Assembly (NCBI RefSeq): GCF_004345675.1
Contig: NZ_SLWU01000010.1
Location: 1 to 64,000, forward strand
Length of the DNA: 64,000 nucleotides
Direction of reading: 5' to 3'
Source: Caldanaerobacter subterraneus
GTDB taxonomy: Bacteria; Bacillota; Thermoanaerobacteria; Thermoanaerobacterales; Thermoanaerobacteraceae
Each line of letters begins with the position of its first letter. The first letter of the stretch is position 1. Shown here in pieces: positions 1 to 7,805 of this stretch. The position numbers and the translations under genes were made by a program. The notes beneath the pieces were generated by a model. That model had not been told where the DNA came from. It made no database searches and was given only the letters and a program-made list of their open reading frames with translations.

Positions 1-1
1 C

Positions 2-593
2 TTGGCCTCTAAACTCGCTCCGCTTGTTAAGTCTATCAACCTCCCTTTGTCAAGCCTTGTTGTTATTGATGAGACTTACATAAAGGTCAAAGGTAGGTGG
101 CATTACCTTTTTACTGCCTGTGATGGCTTGAGAGGTTTTATTATCTCACAGCACCTTTCTCCTCGCTGCTTTGACAATCCTTAAAGAGGTCATTGACCGT
201 TACAACAACCGAGAATTCATTTTAGTCACAGATAGAGCGCCTATTTATGATGTGGCAGTCCATTTCGCTTCGGTTTTCTTTGGAGCCAATATCCGTCATC
301 GACCTGTGTTGGGAATCTCTCCTCCACCCGGTGGTGACAGTCATACTTACAGACCGTATAAAAACCGTTTAGAACGCTTATTTGGCTCTTACAAGGCTCA
401 TTACAAGCGCCATAAGTCTTTTAGTTCTTTTGAAGGTGCCGTCGCTCATGCATTGCTATATCAGCTGTACTACAATCACTTGAAACCTCATGAGGCTTCC
501 GATGGCAAAGTATTTGCACCCCTTAAAGATAAACATGGCCACCAAGTGGATAATTGGGCTAAACTGATTCAATTGTTTGTTGAGCTTAATTAA
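2..593 (+). pseudogene. DDE transposase, truncated at the window edge and frameshifted
   Basis: Two overlapping frames together make the C-terminal two thirds of a DDE (retroviral-integrase fold, IS6/IS240-like) transposase. The first frame has the first catalytic Asp in VVIDETYIK and stops at 184. The second frame, readable from about 160, carries the second Asp in LVTDRAP and the Glu in KNRLERLFGSYK, then runs to the stop at 593. The frame is lost near 160, where the protein should continue from SPR into AALTILKEV, so a small deletion there has killed the gene. The family is assigned from motif spacing only. The 5' end and left terminal repeat lie outside the window. Confidence 0.8.
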
Positions 594-623
594 ACTCTAT
601 AATCTTGACAACTTTTATGTGGT

Positions 624-656
624 TAAGTTAGACTGTATTTGAAATAGTCTAGCTTA
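624..656. repeat. Inverted repeat downstream of the transposase
   Basis: An 11-base arm at 624-634 (TAAGTTAGACT) pairs with 646-656 (AGTCTAGCTTA) with one mismatch around an 11-base loop. It lies about 30 bases after the transposase stop. It may be a weak terminator or part of the element's right end. The other end is not in the window, so this cannot be decided here. Confidence 0.35.
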
Positions 657-795
657 CCATAGGGTGATGTTTGCCTTCTTTGCCCATAAAAGCTTAGATT
701 TTATTTACTTATAGTTTTTCCCTAGGTGTCATTTTAAGTTATTGATTTAATAATCACTAATTTCTTTGCTAACTACTACCTACAATTTCTATTTT

Positions 796-948
796 TTAGG
801 GAATCCTCATGTTCCTACTTGACGCTACCCCAATAACTATGGTAGTACTCAAAATATATACATTACACATTATTTTATAAAACAAAAGCGGGTAGCTACT
901 GGTAAAAAATATAGTCAGTAACCCCGCTAAAATTAAAATTGTAAACAT
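796..948 (-). other. Possible small hydrophobic ORF (50 codons)
   Basis: An ATG-initiated frame would encode a 50-residue peptide with a hydrophobic N-terminal half (MFTILILAGLL...) and a second hydrophobic patch near the C-terminus. No convincing Shine-Dalgarno precedes the ATG. Hydrophobic frames arise easily by chance in AT-rich DNA. It lies downstream of the 37-codon ORF on the same strand, which is the only contextual support. Confidence 0.15.
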
Positions 949-1054
949 ATGTTCTGGAACTTTTTGCTATTAATTATTTCTTACAAACTAAAAAGATGAC
1001 TTGTACTCCATTGTGCATAACACATGTTAATTATTTGCTTAATTTACCAATTTA

Positions 1055-1168
1055 TTATTTATCTATTATTGTGCTGTGCCAATGTCCATGTGCATGTTCC
1101 CCTAATATTTCAATTCGACAAAATAAAGGATGTTTTTTTATTAATTTTAACAATTTAATATTGCCCAC
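1055..1168 (-). CDS. Small ORF, 37 residues, His-rich C-terminus
   Basis: A GTG-initiated 37-codon frame has a GGAGG seven bases before the start. The N-terminal third is basic (MGNIKLLKLIKKH), there is one Cys, and the C-terminal part is His-rich (GEHAHGHWH). I do not recognise it. It lies at the end of a leader that resembles the leader of the lipoprotein gene at 11445-12050, behind a promoter with the same palindromic site (1430-1475), so it occupies the same position in its module. It could be a short regulated peptide or the start of a lost gene. Translation is inferred from the binding site and the module, not from homology. Confidence 0.4.
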   Translation of the reverse strand: MGNIKLLKLIKKHPLFCRIEILGEHAHGHWHSTIIDK

Positions 1169-1429
1169 GTCTTCACCTCCCTCCCTCTATTATCTTTTAT
1201 TTTCTCTTAATATCTTAGTTTTTCTTTAAATTTCTCATCACAACAAGAGCATCTCATGGCTTATATTGTTATTTCTTACTTATCTAACCATTAAATAAGT
1301 GAGTTTAATAAACCTCATATCCCCCTTTTCCCTTATTTAGGTTTTGCTAAATTTCAAAATCTTTATGGATTAAGAAATTATTGTTATATATTTTCCTCTG
1401 TATTCATTCTTTATTTATTCTTTATTTTC

Positions 1430-1475
1430 ATTATACAATGAAACTAATTACATGTCTACTATACTTTAGTATAGT
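1430..1475 (-). promoter_or_regulatory. Promoter with abutting palindromic site, module copy 1
   Basis: Reading the minus strand, the palindrome ACTATACTAAAGTATAGT (1458-1475) runs into a -35 box TAGACA (1453-1458), followed by a 17-base spacer and TATAAT (1430-1435). The same arrangement, with TACAAT, recurs at 12172-12215. A dyad just upstream of a poor -35 is the usual position of an activator site. The adjacent GAF/LuxR regulator is the obvious candidate protein, but this is inference. Confidence 0.6.
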
Positions 1476-1518
1476 TTTTATTATATTTCCAGTTAAGGTT
1501 TACATAAATAAGCAAAAA

Positions 1519-1536
1519 AATTATACTAAAGTATAG
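1519..1536. promoter_or_regulatory. Second palindrome, end of the regulator gene
   Basis: TATACTAAAGTATA (1522-1535) is the same 14-base dyad as at 1460-1473, centred 62 bases away. It lies between the regulator stop and the operator-promoter. On the minus strand it is followed by a run of T, so it could act as a weak intrinsic terminator for the regulator, as a second binding site allowing looping, or both. It is absent from the copy near 12,200, where the regulator gene is also missing. Confidence 0.45.
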
Positions 1537-1545
1537 TCTCAAATT

Positions 1546-2328
1546 TTAATCCAAATCCATCAATCCCAACCTAATTGCCTTTATTACTGCCTCTTTGATA
1601 TTTTTTACCCCAAGTTTCTCTACTATTTTTCTTTTGTGATATTTCACAGTCACAACCCCTATTCCCAGAGCTTCTGCTATGTCTAATTCTCTGTATCCCT
1701 TTGCCTCTAATGCCAGTATTTTTATCTGGCTGTCATTTAATTTTATCTTTATCTCATTTAGCTCTTTTTCTTTTATTCTCTTTCCATATTCAATTGCTAT
1801 TTTCTCAGCTAGCAGTTTTATTACCATTGATACTTCATCCGCAATTTTTTTATCAATGGTTGATATATCCACATAGCCTACTATTTCCCCATTTTCTACC
1901 ATTATAGGTGAAGCAATGCAGTGCCATTTTTTGAATATGTCACAGTAGTGCTCCTTAGGTCTTACATACACTACCCTCTTTAATCGTATTGCCATTGAAA
2001 TCGCATTTGTCCCACAGCTTTCTTCTCTAAAGGATACCCCCGGTTCAAAGCCTGAATCTTTTATACACTTTTTCTCTTCTGTATTGCATTTTACATCCAA
2101 CAAATATCCTTCAATGTCAGTAAGCAAAAATAGATATTCACCTTTTACCCAATCCTCTTCTACACTCATATGAAAAGCTTCTATGAGTTCTTTATTTTTA
2201 TGTATTTTCTTTTGCAAATCTTCTTGATTTAATATCACCAATGGCAGAGTTATTGAAGGGTCAATACCAATTTCCCTACACCGCTCATATGAAGAAATTA
2301 GTTCCTCCTGTGGGCATAAAAAATTCAT
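1546..2328 (-). CDS. GAF-domain/LuxR-type transcriptional regulator
   Basis: The protein has 260 residues. Its N-terminal 180 residues resemble the sensory half of AcoR-type activators: an opening SYERCREIGIDPS segment, then a GAF domain with FREESCGTNAIS and a C-terminal KEHYCDIFKKWHCIASPI block. Residues about 195-255 form a LuxR-type helix-turn-helix (ELDIAEALGIGVVTVKYHKRKI). AcoR proteins normally carry an AAA+ sigma-54 domain and a Fis helix-turn-helix; both are replaced here. Several Cys and His residues in the GAF could sense redox state or metal, which is speculative. A broken paralogue lies at 10373-10764. It probably controls its own module and neighbouring genes. Confidence 0.8.
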   Translation of the reverse strand: MNFLCPQEELISSYERCREIGIDPSITLPLVILNQEDLQKKIHKNKELIEAFHMSVEEDWVKGEYLFLLTDIEGYLLDVKCNTEEKKCIKDSGFEPGVSFREESCGTNAISMAIRLKRVVYVRPKEHYCDIFKKWHCIASPIMVENGEIVGYVDISTIDKKIADEVSMVIKLLAEKIAIEYGKRIKEKELNEIKIKLNDSQIKILALEAKGYRELDIAEALGIGVVTVKYHKRKIVEKLGVKNIKEAVIKAIRLGLMDLD

Positions 2329-2365
2329 TTTTTATACCCCCAAAAAGATTGAACTGTTTTTTAAT

Positions 2366-2430
2366 ATTATACAATATTTAGAGCAAAATTTGTGAAATTT
2401 GGAACGAAAGTGTCATTTTGGGAAACGAAA
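2366..2430 (-). promoter_or_regulatory. Regulator promoter with TTTCGTT direct repeats, copy 1
   Basis: On the minus strand two TTTCGTT boxes (2403-2409 and 2424-2430) lie exactly 21 bases apart, about two helical turns, just upstream of a weak promoter (TTCACA at 2391-2396, 19-base spacer, TATAAT at 2366-2371) that leads into the GAF/LuxR gene. The same element, with 21-base spacing kept, is found at 10841-10868 and 12373-12400. It looks like a site for an activator or autoregulator. Confidence 0.5.
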
Positions 2431-2530
2431 ATGCATTTTTTGCCTAATATTTTACAATTAGAAATAAAAAATGAGGAGAATAACCTCCTCTTTTCCTGGC
2501 ACTTAATAAATTTACTTAATCATTACAATA

Positions 2531-2560
2531 TTACTTTTTCAGAATTACTTGTGCTATAAT
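2531..2560 (+). promoter_or_regulatory. Probable promoter of the rhomboid gene
   Basis: TTACTT (2531-2536), an 18-base spacer and TATAAT (2555-2560) with a TGC extension form an extended -10 promoter. It is followed 74 bases later by the rhomboid start and its GGAGGG binding site. Confidence 0.5.
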
Positions 2561-2634
2561 CTTAATATAATTTTGATTTGATACGGAACTCGGTTTTCCT
2601 GCAAAGGTAGAATAAAAAAAGTGGAGGGTTAAAG

Positions 2635-3318
2635 ATGTTTCCAATCAGGGATAATATACCAAGCAGAAGACCACCCGTTATTACGCTCTCGCTCATAATA
2701 ATAAATTCGCTCATATTTTTCACTCTTTCAAGTGCTTCATACAGCACTTTTGCCGAGTTTGTTTACAAATACGGGCTTATACCGGCAAAAATTACAAAAC
2801 TGATTATATCCGGTGTACCGCTTTCCGGCAGCAACTTATACCCTTTTATCACCAGTATGTTTCTTCACGGTAACACATTTCACCTAATTAGCAACATGTG
2901 GATACTCTGGCTGTTCGGAGATAATGTTGAAGATAGGATGGGCCATATAAGATTCCTCATTTTCTACCTCCTTAGTGGGGTAATCGCAGGTGTATTTCAC
3001 CTGGTTTTTAATCCCATCTCACCAGTGCCGGTGGTAGGGGCTTCTGGAGCTATTGCAGGCATTATGGGTGCATATTTCGTATTATTCCCGTCGGCAAGGA
3101 TAATTACGCTGGTACCAAGCTTTTTCCTGGTTCCAGTCTTCCTTCCGATACCAGCCGTGGTCTACCTCTTCCTATGGTTCCTGACACAGCTCTATTCCGG
3201 CATGGTCTATTCTGTCATTGGTGGTACAACGGTTGGTGGAATAGCCTGGTGGGCGCATATAGGAGGATTTATCAGTGGTGTATTGTTAAATAGGTTGTTC
3301 CTTAGAGATAGGTATTAA
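2635..3318 (+). CDS. Rhomboid family intramembrane serine protease
   Basis: The 227-residue protein has about six membrane segments and the rhomboid signatures in order: HLISN with His83 and Asn87 (oxyanion site), GASG with catalytic Ser137, and AHIGG with catalytic His208. Rhomboids cleave membrane-spanning substrates within the bilayer; the substrate here is unknown. A GGAGGG box sits before the ATG. It is transcribed alone, away from the exporter genes that follow on the other strand. The dyad residues are complete, so the enzyme should be active. Confidence 0.93.
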   Translation: MFPIRDNIPSRRPPVITLSLIIINSLIFFTLSSASYSTFAEFVYKYGLIPAKITKLIISGVPLSGSNLYPFITSMFLHGNTFHLISNMWILWLFGDNVEDRMGHIRFLIFYLLSGVIAGVFHLVFNPISPVPVVGASGAIAGIMGAYFVLFPSARIITLVPSFFLVPVFLPIPAVVYLFLWFLTQLYSGMVYSVIGGTTVGGIAWWAHIGGFISGVLLNRLFLRDRY

Positions 3319-3363
3319 TTAACTCGTGCTCACAATGGCAATTCCCCCACAGTCCCAAGGAAG

Positions 3364-4143
3364 CTAATATGTACCCAATAATCCATTTTTTCTGGCGTAT
3401 CTACTACTTATGCCAAAAACTACCGAACCAACTATAAACCACAGCATACTTACAAGTATAAGCATCAGCCACTCATTGTAAGAAATAGCAATATTACTTA
3501 CGGATTTTCTTGCTATATCATTTCCCACTGTAAGAGGTATAATGCAACTAATTGCGCTAGAAGGAGATGTTTTACTCAATGTGTCTGTTACAAAAAGAAG
3601 TAGGATTTGTATAAGTAGTGTTAATTGATTAATTCTTTTTGCTATTAGGGAAAGTCCTCCCAAAATAAGACCCATGCCATACATTCCAACTAAGGTCATT
3701 AAAAGGGATAGTATAACTTTTCCATTTACTGTAATACTCACTCCTATAATTAGGTTTGAAAAAGCAATTATTACAGCAGCTACGATACTGCTTAATAGAA
3801 GGCTGCTAATTATATTTCCTGCTATAAGAAAAGGGTAAGGAATTACTGCCATAAATTTTTGTTCCAAAGTACCTTTAACTGCTTCTATACTAATTTCATT
3901 GCTTACTCCACTTATAGCTGCTATCGAATAGCTCCAAAAAATATACCCCAAAAGAAGGAGCGTTTTAGAATTTCCAGGATTGTTATAATATTCTCCTAAC
4001 ATACTACCCGTATCCATGAAAATAAGTCCAGCATAAAGAAGTGTTAACACTACAATATCACTGACCAAACCCATTTTATATGAAAAACTTTCCTTTAAAC
4101 TTCTTCTTATTTCAGCTATTACAATATTTAAATATTTGAACAT
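3364..4143 (-). CDS. ABC-2 type transporter permease
   Basis: This 259-residue protein has a cytoplasmic N-terminus followed by about six hydrophobic segments, typical of ABC-2 export permeases (for example after residues 27 and 60, and three near the C-terminus). It lies 2 bases after the ATPase gene at 4146-4874, with which it forms a two-gene exporter. Such pairs usually export drugs, lipids or peptides; the substrate cannot be told. Together with the other exporters nearby it suggests a resistance or peptide-export island. Confidence 0.8.
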   Translation of the reverse strand: MFKYLNIVIAEIRRSLKESFSYKMGLVSDIVVLTLLYAGLIFMDTGSMLGEYYNNPGNSKTLLLLGYIFWSYSIAAISGVSNEISIEAVKGTLEQKFMAVIPYPFLIAGNIISSLLLSSIVAAVIIAFSNLIIGVSITVNGKVILSLLMTLVGMYGMGLILGGLSLIAKRINQLTLLIQILLLFVTDTLSKTSPSSAISCIIPLTVGNDIARKSVSNIAISYNEWLMLILVSMLWFIVGSVVFGISSRYARKNGLLGTY

Positions 4144-4145
4144 AT

Positions 4146-4874
4146 TTAAGCCTCCTTTAAATTTGCATGTATTTTATATTTATTTTCTATGTCTTCTGCT
4201 GTAATATTGATATTTGCGAATTCATCAACGATGTTCCCATTGTTTATTATTATAAATCTGTCAACTGTCTTTCTCAAAAAATCTACATCATGAGAAGCAA
4301 TCAATATTGTTATTTTCATCTCCTCTCTCAAGGTCTTAACAGCACTGGTAAGTAAAATACGCGATTCTATATCTAATCCATTAGAAGGTTCATCCAAAAT
4401 TAAAAGCTCCGGTTCGTGAAGTAAAGAAGCAGTTATTGCTACTCTTTGTTTTTGACCCATTGAAAGCGTGTTTACTTTTCGTGTTAATAATTCTTTTGTT
4501 TTTAGAATGTCTGCGTATTTTTCTATATTTTTCTTTATTTCTCTCCCTGTTTTCCCTTTTATACTTCCAAAATAATAATAATTATCAAGAACCGAAATAG
4601 CCCAGTATAAATTTCTGTTGCCTTCGAGTACTACACCTATTTTCTCCATTATTTTCAATCGAGTTTTATCTCCCATTTTGATATTGGATATAATAACCTC
4701 ACCCGAATCAGGAATTGTTAAACCGCATATTATTTTAAGTAAAGTGGTTTTACCTGCTCCATTCGGACCAAGAAGTCCTACTATTTCCCCTTTATTTACA
4801 TCCATAGATACATTGTTTAAAGCTATAATCTTGCTTTTATTGTATTTTTTGTATAAATTTTTGACACTAAGCAA
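4146..4874 (-). CDS. ABC transporter ATP-binding protein (exporter type)
   Basis: The 242-residue nucleotide-binding subunit has Walker A GPNGAGKTT, signature LSMGQKQR, Walker B LLILDEPSNG and a switch His in IASHDVD. It partners the permease just downstream. The start is a TTG preceded by GGGAGGG. It begins only 5 bases after the end of an orphan coding fragment (4880-4990), so it was once the next gene in a longer operon whose upstream gene has been replaced by the MFS copy. Confidence 0.88.
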   Translation of the reverse strand: MLSVKNLYKKYNKSKIIALNNVSMDVNKGEIVGLLGPNGAGKTTLLKIICGLTIPDSGEVIISNIKMGDKTRLKIMEKIGVVLEGNRNLYWAISVLDNYYYFGSIKGKTGREIKKNIEKYADILKTKELLTRKVNTLSMGQKQRVAITASLLHEPELLILDEPSNGLDIESRILLTSAVKTLREEMKITILIASHDVDFLRKTVDRFIIINNGNIVDEFANINITAEDIENKYKIHANLKEA

Positions 4875-4879
4875 ATCTT

Positions 4880-4990
4880 TTATCCCTCCCTCTCATTATT
4901 AAGCACGAGAAAAGGCTCTGTGGGAAAAGTTTTTGTGCTTTCAACTGTATTTAAAATCTGTCCGTAAAGTAATGGCAATATTTTTTCTTG
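4880..4990 (-). pseudogene. C-terminal fragment of an unknown gene
   Basis: One frame is open from the end of the MFS duplication to a TAA at 4880-4882 and reads like protein (ILPLLYGQILNTVES then TFPTEPFLVLNNEREG). No start or binding site is present, and it begins where similarity between the two MFS copies ends. I read it as the last 35 or so codons of a gene whose front was replaced when the MFS cassette arrived. I do not recognise the family. Confidence 0.4.
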
Positions 4991-5015
4991 CCTCTTCCCC
5001 TATTGTCTAAAGTAC

Positions 5016-6215
5016 TCAAAGGCACAGCTCTTTTTCTAATCCTATTGCCCTTTTAAAAGGTATACTAGAAATTAAAGCTGTAATTAAAGATAAGAAAAGT
5101 GCAGCATAAAGCCCCTTTTTGTCACTTAAGACTCCAAAGGAGTAAGTACATAGAATTGTAGAAACACTAATAAACAAACTATATATTGAAATAATCGTTG
5201 CACGCTCTGAAGAAGGTATTAACTTATTAAAATAAGACATAAAAATCGGAGTGTGTGCAGAATATACTGCTGTATAAATAATATAAGGTATAAACGAATA
5301 CTTGGGAATCGCATACATCATAAATATAAACAATGCAGATGTAATACTGACAATCATTAGTGTGCGAGCTGCCCCTTTAAATCTTTCACCTATCCTGTCA
5401 GCATAACGGGGTACAAAAATACTAAGTACCATCGTTAATGCTAAAATAATACCAAACAATTCTACAGGTATGCCTGCCCTTTCGAAATAGGGCTGCCACA
5501 ACATTGACATGATTCCTGACGAAAAAAAGAAGAAAAAAGACCCGACTGTAATGGATAACAAAATCCTGTGTTTAAATAGATACACAGTTCCTTTAGCAAT
5601 TTTATTAAAATACTCTCTGTAACTGTATTCGTCCGTTTTTTTCTGTAATTTAGCTTCTTTGCCCGCTAAAAATACGTAAATAAAAACCAAAAAAATCCCT
5701 ATACCTTCTATTAGCCAGATTTCTCTAAAGATATTATAACGTACTAAAACGCTGCCTCCTAAAAATCCTATGGTACTACCTAAATAGTTAAAACTTGTAA
5801 GACGTCCCCAGTATTTTGTCAGGTCCATTTCTTTTTGACCCAAAAGAAACGAATCAGCAAACCAAGATTCAAAGGCTCCAGAGTTAAGAGTTGCTCCAAC
5901 TCCTGATAAGAAATATAAAAATAATAAAACTGTAAAAGAGGTGTTGAAATATATCCCAATAGAAGTTAAACTGCCAATCAATAAAGATAAAAGAACAGAA
6001 AATTTACGGCTATATGTATCAGCAAGAGCACCCGTAGGTATTTCGAATAACATGACCGCTATGTGGTTTATTATTATGAGGAGTGAAATTTGTGAAAAAT
6101 CTAAATTAATTTTATTAAAATATATTACCCAAAATGGTGCCATTAAAGATGTAAAAAAACTTGAAAACAATGTTACTGTCAAGAAAAATCGTTCATTCCT
6201 TTTTAAATTTTGCAT
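5016..6215 (-). CDS. MFS efflux transporter, copy 1
   Basis: The 399-residue major facilitator protein has about twelve membrane segments and motif A (GALADTYSRK) after helix 2. Drug/proton antiporters of the multidrug group have this form. It is nearly identical in DNA and protein to the gene at 8968-10161, differing by a handful of substitutions. The C-terminus is two residues longer because a TGC codon here is a TGA in the other copy. A GGAGGA binding site precedes the ATG. It follows the ABC-2 permease at 6236 by 20 bases, so it is probably co-transcribed with the exporter. Confidence 0.87.
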   Translation of the reverse strand: MQNLKRNERFFLTVTLFSSFFTSLMAPFWVIYFNKINLDFSQISLLIIINHIAVMLFEIPTGALADTYSRKFSVLLSLLIGSLTSIGIYFNTSFTVLLFLYFLSGVGATLNSGAFESWFADSFLLGQKEMDLTKYWGRLTSFNYLGSTIGFLGGSVLVRYNIFREIWLIEGIGIFLVFIYVFLAGKEAKLQKKTDEYSYREYFNKIAKGTVYLFKHRILLSITVGSFFFFFSSGIMSMLWQPYFERAGIPVELFGIILALTMVLSIFVPRYADRIGERFKGAARTLMIVSITSALFIFMMYAIPKYSFIPYIIYTAVYSAHTPIFMSYFNKLIPSSERATIISIYSLFISVSTILCTYSFGVLSDKKGLYAALFLSLITALISSIPFKRAIGLEKELCL

Positions 6216-6235
6216 TTATTTAAATCCTCCTCCCC

Positions 6236-7009
6236 CTATCCCCTTCCCTGATATTTTACAAGACCTCTTTGCCATAGTATAAGTGATATTCCTGAAAATA
6301 CAAGTAATAAAATTGCCTGATATATAAGTATTTCTTGAAAGCTTGAAAGTCCAATTAATATTCTTGCAGGAAAAGAGGAAAATATTATAACAGGTATAAT
6401 TGTCATAAATACCTTCCTTATGATGCCTGAATATATTACATCAGGATATTTAGCAAATTCCATCAAATCATCATATATATAAAACATGTTGTTTACTTCG
6501 TAAAACCAAAAGGAAAGAAGGCTTATACAAAAGTTTGAAACAGTATATATGATTAAAGATAAAATAAGTGAAATTATATAATAAACTAAGTTCATGCCTG
6601 TATGAATGTCATTCATCTTAAGTCCATAAATTAAAAGTATAAATCCAGGCAGTGCCCTCCATACTCTTCCAATATTCACTCTTTTAAGTAATATAAATGC
6701 AATTGTATTTACAGGCTTTAATAGGTAAATCTCCAAATTCCCTCCCTTTACAGTTTCAGGCAAACTCAATATACCTCCTCTAAAGGTCATGTTATAGACC
6801 TCAATAAGGATAAAATAGGTCCCAAGTAAGACATACACATCCCCTAAAGTAAAGCCTCCTATTTCACTGACATTCAAATATATCACTCTAAAAAGTAAAA
6901 GGATACCAATTAAATAAACCAGTTGGGTAAAAAAGTTGAAGAATACATCAACCCTAAAAGCCAAATCCATTTTTAGCCTCAATTTAAAAAGGGACTTTAT
7001 AAACCTCAT
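6236..7009 (-). CDS. ABC-2 family permease (COG3694-like)
   Basis: The 257-residue membrane protein has six hydrophobic segments and the KGGNLEIYLLKPVN motif seen in the second permease of the COG4586-COG4587-COG3694 exporter set. It is translated from an ATG behind GGGAGG and starts 4 bases after the partner permease. The three genes form one transporter with two different permeases and one ATPase. The family is common in Firmicutes and has no firm substrate. Confidence 0.82.
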   Translation of the reverse strand: MRFIKSLFKLRLKMDLAFRVDVFFNFFTQLVYLIGILLLFRVIYLNVSEIGGFTLGDVYVLLGTYFILIEVYNMTFRGGILSLPETVKGGNLEIYLLKPVNTIAFILLKRVNIGRVWRALPGFILLIYGLKMNDIHTGMNLVYYIISLILSLIIYTVSNFCISLLSFWFYEVNNMFYIYDDLMEFAKYPDVIYSGIIRKVFMTIIPVIIFSSFPARILIGLSSFQEILIYQAILLLVFSGISLILWQRGLVKYQGRG

Positions 7010-7013
7010 TTTA

Positions 7014-7805
7014 TTATCCTCCCGACGCAGTAAATCTCCTACTTCCTATTTTAAAGACTAAATGGCTTAATGATACTAAAACAAATATCCAAATTGCCAT
7101 TGAAACAAACTCAAAAACAATATCTAATCCCGATATTTTCCTTAAAAATATCTGTGCTGGTACATAGCCGCAAAACTTAAAGGGCAAAAAAAGCCAGAGG
7201 CTTTTAGCTGGCAGCAAATCCAGCGGAATCAGCATACCAGATAAAAGTGCAACAATCCCTTCAGAAAAATATATAATGTATGTACTTCTCTCAAACCAAA
7301 AACTCAAAAGGTTAAGTATATAACCATAACTAAACCCTATTACTATTCCACCCATCCAAAATAAAATACTTAAAAAATATGTACTGGCTTCCTTTGGAAT
7401 TACAACATAATCTTTTAGTATAATTGATACCACTATAACTCCTGCGATTCCAAAGATCCACTGTAAAATCCATGAGCCAATAAGCCTAAAAAGATAAAGA
7501 AGATAATGGTTCACGGGCTTTGTAAGCCAAAGGCTTAAACTTCCATCTTTTATACTTTCCCCTATTTCTATCCAAGCAGAATAAGGAGTATTCATTACAA
7601 AAAATTGTGTCACAATAAAATATGTAACCATATCTGAAAGGTTATATCCTCCAATGCTTCCTCCATGGGAAAGTATTGTCTTCCAGAGGAAGAAAAGGGC
7701 TAAAGGCGGAATGAGGACAACTGTTAAGTAAAATAGTGAATTTGCTTTGTATTGAAGCATTCTCTTTATTTCACATTTTGCACCTTCTAAATACAGTCTA
7801 ATCAT
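7014..7805 (-). CDS. ABC-2 family permease (COG4587-like)
   Basis: The first permease of the three-gene exporter has about 263 residues and six membrane segments, with the DGSLSLWLTKPVN motif after helix 2. I chose the ATG at 7805 because GGGGAAGGA precedes it; it overlaps the end of the ATPase gene by 8 bases, giving translational coupling. A longer start at 7820 is possible. It pairs with the permease at 6236. Confidence 0.82.
   Translation of the reverse strand: MIRLYLEGAKCEIKRMLQYKANSLFYLTVVLIPPLALFFLWKTILSHGGSIGGYNLSDMVTYFIVTQFFVMNTPYSAWIEIGESIKDGSLSLWLTKPVNHYLLYLFRLIGSWILQWIFGIAGVIVVSIILKDYVVIPKEASTYFLSILFWMGGIVIGFSYGYILNLLSFWFERSTYIIYFSEGIVALLSGMLIPLDLLPAKSLWLFLPFKFCGYVPAQIFLRKISGLDIVFEFVSMAIWIFVLVSLSHLVFKIGSRRFTASGG

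Larger units (their letters stand above)
657..1429. other. AT-rich spacer, mostly without recognisable genes
   Basis: Between the transposase remnant and the regulator module I see no conserved protein. The stretch contains the small minus-strand ORF at 1055-1168 with a strong ribosome binding site, a hydrophobic 50-codon minus-strand ORF at 796-948 with no good binding site, and a leader block at about 1165-1255 that is repeated near 12,065-12,137. The rest is low-complexity AT-rich DNA. Confidence 0.5.

Noticed and set aside
996-1229. 77-codon plus-strand ORF in the AT-rich spacer
   Set aside because: No ribosome binding site, composition of random AT-rich translation, and it lies opposite the better supported 37-codon ORF and the repeated leader block.
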